Below, piece after piece: positions 53,006 through 60,716 of a stretch of DNA of 64,000 nt (its first letter is position 1; every line of letters starts with the position of its first letter). Source of the DNA: Clostridiales bacterium NK3B98 (GTDB lineage: Bacteria > Bacillota > Clostridia > Oscillospirales > Oscillospiraceae); NCBI GenBank assembly GCA_000421005.1, contig ATWA01000003.1, positions 58,493 to 122,492 on the forward strand. Direction: 5' to 3'. The notes under the pieces are model-generated. The model made no database searches and was not told where the DNA came from. It was given only the letters and a program-made list of their open reading frames with translations. The translations under genes were made by a program, and so were the position numbers.

Positions 53006-55678
53006 TCATTCCAGCATCAAATCAAAGGAAACAGATTTCATAATCATCTCCAGCACTCTGGCTGCACAGACACGCAGCTCGTCGATATCCAGCCATTTCC
53101 CGCGGCTTATGCCCCGGTAAGTGACGGTGCATTTCCCGTCCGCATGTTTTTCCACGGCGGCAATCCCCTGCTCCACAAGGGCCGGGATTCTCTCATTCAG
53201 GCTCTGTCCTTCAGAAACGGTCACCGAAACCTGATCCGGGCCGTTTGCATCCGGCTCGAAGGAATTCCAGAATTCCACATGGTCTGTCATGAAACCGCCG
53301 TAGATGGGAAAGTCCTCGCTGCGCACAAAACCGTCCTGTGCAAACTCCGGCTCTTTCCCATAAAAGGCAGCCGCAAAAAACTCGCTTCGATACCCGCCCA
53401 TAATCAGATCGTTTCCTGCGTGGATGTCATAAGGCTTGATGCTCTGGCTGCCCCAGTCAGTCATCACCAGGCCCTGAAAGCCCCACTCACCCCGGAGCAC
53501 TTCGGTTAGAAGCTCATAGTGTGAGGATGTGTGTACGCCATTGACGCAGTTGTAGCTGGACATCACCGTCATAGGGTCGGCCTGGCGTACGCAGATTTCA
53601 AAGCCTTTCCAGTAAATCTCGCGAAGTGCTCTTTCCGAGACGGTGGCATTTGTGATTGGACGATCCTGTTCCTGATTGTTGCAGCAAAAATGCTTGATGG
53701 AGACGCCAACGCCCGGCGTTGCCTGCACCCCCTTTGTTGCGGCGGCACCCATGAGACCGGTGAGCAGGGGATCTTCGGAGAAGTACTCGAAGGCTCTGCC
53801 GCACAGCGGATCGCGATGAATGTTCATGCCCGGTCCGAGAATGACAGACTGGTGGTAGAATGACAGCTCCTTGCCGATTCCCTCCCCATAAAGCCTTGCC
53901 GCTTCACAGTCAAAGGTTTGGGCAATGAGCAGCCCCACCGGATTGCAGGTCGTGTGGCAGAAGCCCAGATGCAATCCCGCAGGACCGTCGGTCATTTTCA
54001 GCTGCGGGATGCCCAAAGACTGGGTGAAGAGTGCAGTGGTCGTACCGCTGGAGGAGGGCCCGTTGACAGGCGTCACCGGTGTTTTCAGGCGTACTTTCGT
54101 TTCATAGGGCGTTTCAAAGGCCGCACCGGCAACCAAACGGAACAAGACCTCCGGCTCCAGAGATTTGACGAAGCTGTCCATGGAGACGCGCCCCTCCCGG
54201 ACATCGATCAGCGTGGCATCCGGTGCTGCCTGAACCTTCTCAAACCGCTTGCGGCTGGTCATATCGGATTCATGGGTACGGCAGGCTCCGTCCACCGTAG
54301 GGCACTTGCTGGCGGAAAGCAGCACCTGAAACACATCGAACGCAGGCTCGGCTTTGCGTGGGGGAGGTATCAACCGTTTCAGTTCATGATCCGGTGTTAC
54401 TTCTCTGCGCACTTGCCGGAGAATGGCCTCCTTGTCCAGAATGATCTCGGCCACAGGTGTGGTGCTCCGGCTGTGCTCGCCAAGGCGGAAAAGATAGCGG
54501 CCTGCTTCCATGAGAAAAGCGGCTTTTTCCTCGTCATACGAGGCAAGACTCTCCGTCGGTATGCGGATCGTCAGCGTCTGTGTCTCACCGGGAGCAAGTT
54601 CCTTTGTTTTTGCAAACCCTTTCAGTTCCTGATAAGGCTTGGCTAGTCGACCTTCCGGCGCGCTTACATAGACTTGGGCGACGGCTCGCCCGCTCTGATC
54701 CCCCGTGTTGGTTACCGCAACGGTGAGACGGGCAGCGTGCCAGTCCGCCGAAAACTCCATGCAGGCCATGGAAAACGCAGTATAGGATAAACCATATCCG
54801 AATGGAAAAAGCGGCTCGATTCCGAAAGAATCAAAATAGCGGTAGCCAACGAAGATATCCTCGCAGTAGTCTTCCTGGAGCGAGTTCCCATCGTTCTTTC
54901 CGAAGGTCGCGGCGGCCGGATTGTCGCCATAGGCTCTGGCCCAGGTGTCCGTCAGGTGCCCTGCGGGGTTCTTTTTCCCCGTCAGCACATCTGCCAGTGC
55001 GTTGCCGCCCTCCATCCCTGCCAGACCCATCAGGACAGCGGCAGCAATGCAGGGAATCTCAAACAGGAAATTTGCGTCAATCACCGTGGTGTTCAGTATT
55101 ACAATGGTTTTAGAAAAAGCGGCAGCAACCTTCCGGAGGTTGGATTCCTCCATATCGCTCAGATAGTAGTCGCCCTTGACGGCATCCCGGTCGCCGTTCT
55201 CGCCGGCGTTCCTGCGGATCACATAGACGGCGATTTTTGCTTCCGACGACGTTTGCAGGTCTTCTTCGGTAACCTCCACCTCATCGATCAGAATCTTCAT
55301 ACCACTAAAGGAACGGTCCAAGTCAGAGAGCGTGGTATCAGCGTCATTCACGCGCTTGCTTTCGGCAAGAAACCGGCGGAGCCAGCTCGTCGAAGTAATT
55401 TCAAATCCGGCGTTTTCCAATCCCTGACGCACACTCACCATGGGTGCCGTCACATAGCCGCTGCCTGTGCCGCAGGCAACGGTTTCTACTGCTCCGGCTC
55501 CAAACAGTGCAATTTTTTGTGGGGAGATTGGGAGCGCATGACCGTCGTTTTTCAGCAGAACCATGCCGTCTGCTGCAATGGCCCGTGCGTTCTCAATGTG
55601 TTCCGGGAAGGGATGCTCGGACGGGGGTGTGAAACCACCGAACATCTGTGTGATCTGTTCTGGTGTAAACTCCATCAT
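53006..55678 (-). CDS. Circularly permuted glycoside hydrolase family 3 beta-glycosidase
   Basis: An 890-residue cytoplasmic enzyme whose domains are in swapped order. It opens with the normally C-terminal alpha/beta sandwich (ADGMVLLKNDGHALPI, residues 25-320), then an FnIII-like domain (TVAVTNTGDQSGRAVAQVYV, about 325-400). Last comes the TIM-barrel domain (IPQLKMTDGPAGLHLG about 545, KHFCCNNQE, and nucleophile Asp in LVMTDWGS about 740). AAAGGAG precedes the double ATG at 55678. Likely a beta-glucosidase or related exo-enzyme. Confidence 0.92.
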   Translation of the reverse strand: MMEFTPEQITQMFGGFTPPSEHPFPEHIENARAIAADGMVLLKNDGHALPISPQKIALFGAGAVETVACGTGSGYVTAPMVSVRQGLENAGFEITSTSWLRRFLAESKRVNDADTTLSDLDRSFSGMKILIDEVEVTEEDLQTSSEAKIAVYVIRRNAGENGDRDAVKGDYYLSDMEESNLRKVAAAFSKTIVILNTTVIDANFLFEIPCIAAAVLMGLAGMEGGNALADVLTGKKNPAGHLTDTWARAYGDNPAAATFGKNDGNSLQEDYCEDIFVGYRYFDSFGIEPLFPFGYGLSYTAFSMACMEFSADWHAARLTVAVTNTGDQSGRAVAQVYVSAPEGRLAKPYQELKGFAKTKELAPGETQTLTIRIPTESLASYDEEKAAFLMEAGRYLFRLGEHSRSTTPVAEIILDKEAILRQVRREVTPDHELKRLIPPPRKAEPAFDVFQVLLSASKCPTVDGACRTHESDMTSRKRFEKVQAAPDATLIDVREGRVSMDSFVKSLEPEVLFRLVAGAAFETPYETKVRLKTPVTPVNGPSSSGTTTALFTQSLGIPQLKMTDGPAGLHLGFCHTTCNPVGLLIAQTFDCEAARLYGEGIGKELSFYHQSVILGPGMNIHRDPLCGRAFEYFSEDPLLTGLMGAAATKGVQATPGVGVSIKHFCCNNQEQDRPITNATVSERALREIYWKGFEICVRQADPMTVMSSYNCVNGVHTSSHYELLTEVLRGEWGFQGLVMTDWGSQSIKPYDIHAGNDLIMGGYRSEFFAAAFYGKEPEFAQDGFVRSEDFPIYGGFMTDHVEFWNSFEPDANGPDQVSVTVSEGQSLNERIPALVEQGIAAVEKHADGKCTVTYRGISRGKWLDIDELRVCAARVLEMIMKSVSFDLMLE

Positions 55679-55705
55679 GATTCTCCTTTTTCGTTTGATT
55701 TCAAG

Positions 55706-55737
55706 AAAGGCGCTGAACATATGCAGTCAGCGCCTTT
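55706..55737. terminator. Terminator between the GPH transporter and GH3 genes
   Basis: A perfect 11-bp stem (55706-55716 with 55727-55737) around a 10-base loop, bounded by A and T runs on both sides. It follows the transporter gene on the minus strand, 28 bases before GH3. Confidence 0.75.
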
Positions 55738-55764
55738 TGAGGTTGCGTATTGTAGGAACCGGTA

Positions 55765-57129
55765 TCAGTTGACAGCATCGCGGGCAGCTAGCTCGGCCTC
55801 AATCTGGGGCAGCTGTTTGTCCAGCTTTCTGTAGATCAGAGTGCAGAAGAGCATGATGCACATGGATGCGGCAGGAATCACACTGTACAGAAGGCGGATC
55901 ATATTCAGTGCGCTTTCACTCTGCACAGCAAGCGTTCCATCGTAGCCTCCGGTAGTCAGCAGGATACCAAGAATAAAGGAGCCAAAGGCTGTGAAGACCT
56001 TGCCGAAGAAATTGGCCAGCGCAGCAGCAGTCGCTTCCATGCCGGGCAGCCCCTTCCACTGATTGTATTTCGCAATCTCCATGACCATAATTGTGCGCAG
56101 ATAGGAACCAGGCAGCACTGCCACACCGCCCAGCAGCGACGCAATCGTTAGCAGAATGAGATTTTTGCCGGCAAAGAAGTTTATCGAATAGCCAACAATA
56201 CCGAGAATCGCTCCAACCATAATCAGATAGTTGGCGGATTTCTTCCGAATCACCACAGGGAAGGTCAGCATTACAAACAGGCTCAAAATGCTGAAAAGCT
56301 GGAGTGTGGAGAGCAGACTGATGTTGCCGACAATCCAGGTGAAGTAGTAGGTCACTGCCCCGAGACCGGCGATAAACTGCGTCACGCCATTGACGCCTGC
56401 CATGCACCAGGTATAAGGATTAGACTTGAGCATGGTAAACATATCTTTAAGCGTTACGCGGGGGGATAGTGCATCCTCGCCCGTATACTGTTCTCTGATA
56501 AAGATGAAGCGCAGAATGCCAATCAGTGTAAGAGGAATGGCATAAATGAGCATAAGCTTGGTCCAGCCCTTATCGGAAGTAGCCAGGTTACCCATCATGA
56601 TCGGGAAGGTGATGCCAACGATCATACATCCCAGAGTAATTACGATGCCGCCAACCGCAGATACTTTCGTTACTGCTTCTTTTGTTCCAAACGCCCGGAT
56701 GATATACGGGGACTCAGCAGCATTCAGGAAGGTGCTGAAGATGGAGAATACCAGCGTGTACATTGTAAAGATCCAGATGCTCTTGGCTACAATGCTCCAC
56801 TCTGTCCGTGCGGAGAACAGGAGAACCGTGCCCAGCCAGGCAAGAATGATGAAGATCTCATAAGGTCTCGCCTTGCCCCACCTGGTTTTCGTGTTGTCAA
56901 CAAAATAGCCTGCGATCAGGTCTGTAAAGCCATCCACAATCTTGCTCGCCATCAAGAGCGTGCCCACAAGGGCTGGATTCATACCAAGCGTGTCCGTACA
57001 ATAAATCGAAAAGTATCCTATAATAATCGTGATGGAACCAAGTGCAATGGGACGGGTATTCCATGCCAGAAGCCTTCCAAACGGCACTTTGTTGGGGTCA
57101 TGCTCTTTGATTCGTTTTTCATTTGCCAT
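55765..57129 (-). CDS. GPH-family glycoside/pentoside/hexuronide:cation symporter
   Basis: A 454-residue, 12-helix MFS transporter of the GPH (MelB/LacS-like) family. The N-terminal half has TRPIALGSITIIIGYFSIYCTDTLGMNPALVGTLL and the cation/sugar-site Asp region DGFTDLIAGYFVDNTKTRWGKARPYE. It imports sugars or glycosides with Na+ or H+. AGGAGG is 6 bases before the ATG at 57129. It is followed by a terminator and then GH3. A TATAAT lies about 50 bases upstream (57186-57181), without a good -35. Confidence 0.9.
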   Translation of the reverse strand: MANEKRIKEHDPNKVPFGRLLAWNTRPIALGSITIIIGYFSIYCTDTLGMNPALVGTLLMASKIVDGFTDLIAGYFVDNTKTRWGKARPYEIFIILAWLGTVLLFSARTEWSIVAKSIWIFTMYTLVFSIFSTFLNAAESPYIIRAFGTKEAVTKVSAVGGIVITLGCMIVGITFPIMMGNLATSDKGWTKLMLIYAIPLTLIGILRFIFIREQYTGEDALSPRVTLKDMFTMLKSNPYTWCMAGVNGVTQFIAGLGAVTYYFTWIVGNISLLSTLQLFSILSLFVMLTFPVVIRKKSANYLIMVGAILGIVGYSINFFAGKNLILLTIASLLGGVAVLPGSYLRTIMVMEIAKYNQWKGLPGMEATAAALANFFGKVFTAFGSFILGILLTTGGYDGTLAVQSESALNMIRLLYSVIPAASMCIMLFCTLIYRKLDKQLPQIEAELAARDAVN

Positions 57130-57743
57130 AATGCTCCTCCTTGTCAAATCCTGTCAGAGTTTGTTTTCTTTCGCAATCAAATTATACAAAAAGGAAAGAG
57201 CATGGTTATATCAGCAATGTATCAATTTTGTCGACCATGTGCAAAATAGTCTCTCAGCACTCTCAGCACCTATTGCACCAGTCTGAAACCTCTCACAGTG
57301 CAAGACAATCAAAGCATGATCAACCGCAACGTGATTCCGAATTTGACAGCCACTTTCATTCAGCGCCTTTGCAACCGCCTGACCAATGGGTACAAAGCGT
57401 GTTTCAACCCTGTAATGGGTAGAATAGGGGGTTGTACAATCCCCTGCCTCATATTTGCAACTATTTCAAACAAAAAAACGCCAGCAAACACAGAGAATTC
57501 CCTCTAAACCAAATGCTTTAGGGGGATTCGTTCTACGTGGAAGGAGTAATCTGAATTATCGGAGGAAAAGACAATGTACTTTCTGCGTGCAAAAAGATCC
57601 ATTCTTTCTGTGTTTTGAGAAAAACCAGTCTAATAGTGCCATCGAACACTCGTTTCTGCGTTCCTGTAAAGGGTCAATTTAAGGGTCAACGCCTCTGCTG
57701 TGCTTGCCGGTAGACGCAACATTTTGAATTGATGCTTGCGAAA
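57130..57743. other. Long intergenic region between the GPH transporter and C-glycosidase genes
   Basis: No supported coding sequence is present. It contains a minus-strand TATAAT (57186-57181) for the transporter, and at 57524-57562 a sequence similar to the tRNA-like remnant at 47464-47500. Confidence 0.5.
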
Positions 57744-57777
57744 AACTGGGACCCAAATCAACTTTGGATCCCAGTTT
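57743..57777 (-). terminator. Terminator after the C-glycoside deglycosidase genes
   Basis: Stem of 15 positions with one mismatch (57743-57757 with 57763-57777), 5-base loop, and TTTTT on the minus strand. Confidence 0.85.
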
Positions 57778-57785
57778 CTTGTAGA

Positions 57786-58229
57786 TTAGACGATCAACAT
57801 CCGTCTGGTATGAATATGATGTCCGAATTCCGGCATGATGAAGGGAGGATCCTGATCGGGATCCAAATTCTCCTGCATGATCGGGGGCATATAGGAAGAG
57901 GTGAAGCAGAATCCAAACTTCAGGTCATGGAATCCCTGCTCCAATCCGCCGTCCAGCTTGACCTTGATGACGGCAGGCTCGGTCACTGCCCAGTGGGTTT
58001 CCCTGTCGCTGACCATCTCTTCCGCAGTGTGATCCTTGCCGTTCACATTCCAGATGATCTGGTCCTTTTCAAATTTCTTCCCGTCCACAAACAGAGAGCC
58101 CGGCCGCAGCTGGCAGAGGAAAATGCCGCGATAATAGGGGATTCTGACTCTGAACTGGAATCCGGTCACCTTCCCGTCTTCCTTGATGTTTCTAAATCCA
58201 ACGGACTGAATTACTTGGTTCTCTAACAT
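57786..58229 (-). CDS. C-glycoside deglycosidase beta subunit (DUF6379 type)
   Basis: A 147-residue protein resembling the small subunits (DgpC/CarC/DfgB type) that pair with a TIM-barrel subunit to cleave C-glycosyl bonds of 3-oxo-glycosides. The family pattern is visible: GFQFRVRIPYYRGIFLCQL (about 23-41), VDGKKF, WNVNGKD, WAVTEPAVIKVKLDGGLEQGFHDL (about 80-103) and TSSYMPP. It is mostly beta sheet with no signal peptide. It begins 11 bases after the alpha-subunit gene, as in known pairs. The assignment is from recalled family sequences. Confidence 0.83.
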   Translation of the reverse strand: MLENQVIQSVGFRNIKEDGKVTGFQFRVRIPYYRGIFLCQLRPGSLFVDGKKFEKDQIIWNVNGKDHTAEEMVSDRETHWAVTEPAVIKVKLDGGLEQGFHDLKFGFCFTSSYMPPIMQENLDPDQDPPFIMPEFGHHIHTRRMLIV

Positions 58230-58240
58230 CGTGATTCCTC

Positions 58241-59113
58241 CTAGTCTCCCAGATAGCGCTTCAACATGATATGATGCTTTCTGAGTGTCTGGCCGACCTC
58301 GTATCCCGGATCATATTTATCCCAGCCCTCATACTCACTGAGCAGATAACCATCCCAGTTGTGCTCCTTCATGATGTCCACAACCTCTTTGTAGGGAATG
58401 GTCGTTTCTTCGAAATCATCACTCATATGGTTGAATTTTGCATGGCAGCAATATACATACGGCAGCAGGGGGATAATCTCTTCCGGCTTGCTTCCCATGA
58501 AATTGTTGCGATGTTCCGGCTCGTTGTCAAAGTTGTTCCGGAACACGCCGAAGTCAATGTTCAGGCCGAAGTTCTTCGTTCCGGTTTCCTCGATGAATTC
58601 CACGAAGTTGCGAACCATCTGGCTGTCCAGATTTGTGGGGGCGTGGATCTCAGGGCACATTTTGATGCCGCATTCCTCTGCCAGCGGCAGGGCCATTTTA
58701 ATGATCTCCCGCCAGTTCTCCACCGGGTCAAGAGCGCTGGAAATCACCGGCATCTTGGTTCTCATGACCGTGAAGCCCAGCCTGTGGGCAAGTCGGATAT
58801 CCCTTGCCAGCAGCTCATAGGACTCCTCCGTGGTCAGATCCCGATAGCCCAGCATGTGAGAGTCGATCCAGTTGCCGTATTCCACTGGAATGATCTCATA
58901 CTTGTCCAGCAGCCGGAACCACTCCGCAATCCACTCCTCAGAAGGGTTCGGGTAATTCTCAATGTGTGTGTTGGCAAGGATTTCCAGACCGTGGGCACCC
59001 ATGTCGTACATATCCTGGAAGCAGTCCTCCAGATTCTTGGTGATGCCAAACTCTGCGGAATAGCTGTACAGCGCTATGCCGCGCTTGGGCCCCTTTTTGT
59101 CATATTGATACAT
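58241..59113 (-). CDS. C-glycoside deglycosidase alpha subunit, xylose-isomerase-like TIM barrel
   Basis: A 290-residue AP-endonuclease-2/xylose-isomerase-like TIM barrel. Metal-ligand candidates follow the family: Glu in GLEILANTH (about 40), Glu in CPEIHAP (about 146), Asp in NIDFGVF (about 180), His in CCHAKFNH (about 215) and Glu in LSEYEG (about 260). Beside a DUF6379 subunit this arrangement marks C-glycoside deglycosidases (DgpB/CarB/DfgA). The dehydrogenase that makes the 3-oxo substrate (DgpA type) is not in this window. Without the neighbour, the call would be sugar phosphate isomerase/epimerase. Confidence 0.83.
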   Translation of the reverse strand: MYQYDKKGPKRGIALYSYSAEFGITKNLEDCFQDMYDMGAHGLEILANTHIENYPNPSEEWIAEWFRLLDKYEIIPVEYGNWIDSHMLGYRDLTTEESYELLARDIRLAHRLGFTVMRTKMPVISSALDPVENWREIIKMALPLAEECGIKMCPEIHAPTNLDSQMVRNFVEFIEETGTKNFGLNIDFGVFRNNFDNEPEHRNNFMGSKPEEIIPLLPYVYCCHAKFNHMSDDFEETTIPYKEVVDIMKEHNWDGYLLSEYEGWDKYDPGYEVGQTLRKHHIMLKRYLGD

Positions 59114-59130
59114 ATGTGTACTCCTCTCCT

Positions 59131-60495
59131 TTATGCTTCCTTTGCGTTTCTTACCTTTATTTGCTCTCTCAGATCATCCGCTTCTTTGTCGGTCATCTTC
59201 CAGAAGAGCATCGGAATCACGGCTGCAATCAGGTGGAGGACGCCGCAGACCAGATTGGTGGTGATGTTGATGCCCTGCTGTGCAGCGGCGGTGACTTCCT
59301 GTCCTGCCACATAGCCGAAGAAGGTCAGCAGCATAATGCCCATGGAGCTTCCGATTGCGCCGCCCAGCTTAGTGGACAGGCCGTAGAAAGCGAATGCAAT
59401 ACCGTCGGAACGGACGCCGGTCTTGTGATCCTGATAGTCAATGGAATCTGCAATCATGGACAGAGTGGGGGCAAAGCCGAAGCCTACCACGGCGTTGACA
59501 ATGTGAGCGGCAATCAGCATGGGAATGTTATCAAAGGGAACCATGAAGATCCAGATGAAGGTCACGCCCTTCAGCAGCATGGACAGGGCCAATGCGTTAC
59601 GGTTGCCATACTTGCCCAGCTTGCTGACGATCCAGGGGGTAATCACATTGCCCACCAGAGCGCCGATAGAGGGAATGGTCATCAGGATGGACATCAGTCT
59701 GAAGTCGCCTAGACAGTGGGACACATAGAAGGCCATGGTGGAAATACGGCCCATATAGGCGACCATGCTGATGAGAGATACTGCCACAACGATCATCAGA
59801 TATTTGTTGGATGCGATCACCTTCAGGGAGGTCTTGACGGAAACCTTTTCCTTGCTCACATCCGGGGTGATAACCTCTTTGGTGTTCTTGAACACGATGA
59901 GGAACATGGGGGTGGCAATCAGAGCAAAAATCACAGCAACCCATGTATACGCTTTGCCAGTGATCGCCTCGGCGCTGCCGGAGAACTTGGTCAGAAGCAG
60001 AGCGGCGCCAAAGCTGACGATCATAATACCGATCTGCATGCCGATGCCTCTGGCGGAATTCAGCTTAGTGCGGTCATCGCTATGGGTGGTCATAACGCCT
60101 GCCAGGGCACCGTAAGGGATGTTGGTCAGGGTGTAGAGCATTCCGGAGCCGATGTAGGTGACAGTCGCCCAGACTGCGCCGGCCGCTCCGTTTCCAAAGG
60201 GTGCGGTAAAGGTCAGAATGCTGAAGATGGCCAGCAGCGGCGCTCCGTACAGGATGTAAGGTCTGAAGCGGCCGTGCTTCGAGTTTGTCCGCTCACAGAT
60301 AGCGCCCATCATGGGGTCGTTCACCGCATCCCAAACCTTTGCCACCAGCATGATCGTGGAAGCCACCACAGGGGCAAGCCCTACCACGTCCAGGTAATAC
60401 ACCGTCAAATACATGCCGACGAATGTCCATACCAATTGACTTGCCAGATCACCCAGCGCATAGCTAATAATACTTTTCTTCGAAAGCCTTTCCAT
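59131..60495 (-). CDS. GPH-family glycoside:cation symporter
   Basis: A 454-residue, 12-helix transporter related to but distinct from the one at 55765. Key parts: [31 protein letters not shown], cation-site [31 protein letters not shown], and [25 protein letters not shown]. It lies 17 bases upstream of the C-glycosidase alpha gene in the same operon, so it probably imports the glycoside. AAAAGGAG precedes the ATG at 60495. Confidence 0.9.
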   Translation of the reverse strand: MERLSKKSIISYALGDLASQLVWTFVGMYLTVYYLDVVGLAPVVASTIMLVAKVWDAVNDPMMGAICERTNSKHGRFRPYILYGAPLLAIFSILTFTAPFGNGAAGAVWATVTYIGSGMLYTLTNIPYGALAGVMTTHSDDRTKLNSARGIGMQIGIMIVSFGAALLLTKFSGSAEAITGKAYTWVAVIFALIATPMFLIVFKNTKEVITPDVSKEKVSVKTSLKVIASNKYLMIVVAVSLISMVAYMGRISTMAFYVSHCLGDFRLMSILMTIPSIGALVGNVITPWIVSKLGKYGNRNALALSMLLKGVTFIWIFMVPFDNIPMLIAAHIVNAVVGFGFAPTLSMIADSIDYQDHKTGVRSDGIAFAFYGLSTKLGGAIGSSMGIMLLTFFGYVAGQEVTAAAQQGINITTNLVCGVLHLIAAVIPMLFWKMTDKEADDLREQIKVRNAKEA

Positions 60496-60572
60496 ATTTA
60501 CACTCCTTTTCTCTGTGCTTTTCGTCGAAAGTTCCTCCATTTCGCCACGTCCTTCCTGTCTGTTATGCATAA

Positions 60573-60578
60573 ATTATA
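60573..60578 (-). promoter_or_regulatory. Possible activator-dependent -10 for the transporter/C-glycosidase operon
   Basis: TATAAT on the minus strand about 78 bases before the ATG, without a recognisable -35. That fits an AraC-activated promoter, the activator being the gene just upstream. Confidence 0.4.
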
Positions 60579-60653
60579 TTGCGTGGCTGACAGAATCGCT
60601 TTCCATAAACTGTTTTATTCCTGCTCTTGTTTTAAGATTTAAAAGGCGCAAGA

Positions 60654-60696
60654 AGACCATGCACGAAAAATGATAGCCATTTTTTGTGCATGGTCT
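60654..60696. terminator. Hairpin terminator after the AraC-GH39 gene
   Basis: A perfect 11-bp stem (60654-60664 with 60686-60696) continues into an inner A/T-rich stem. It isolates the regulator from the operon downstream. Confidence 0.65.
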
Positions 60697-60716
60697 GTTT
60701 GATGTATTTCTCGCTT

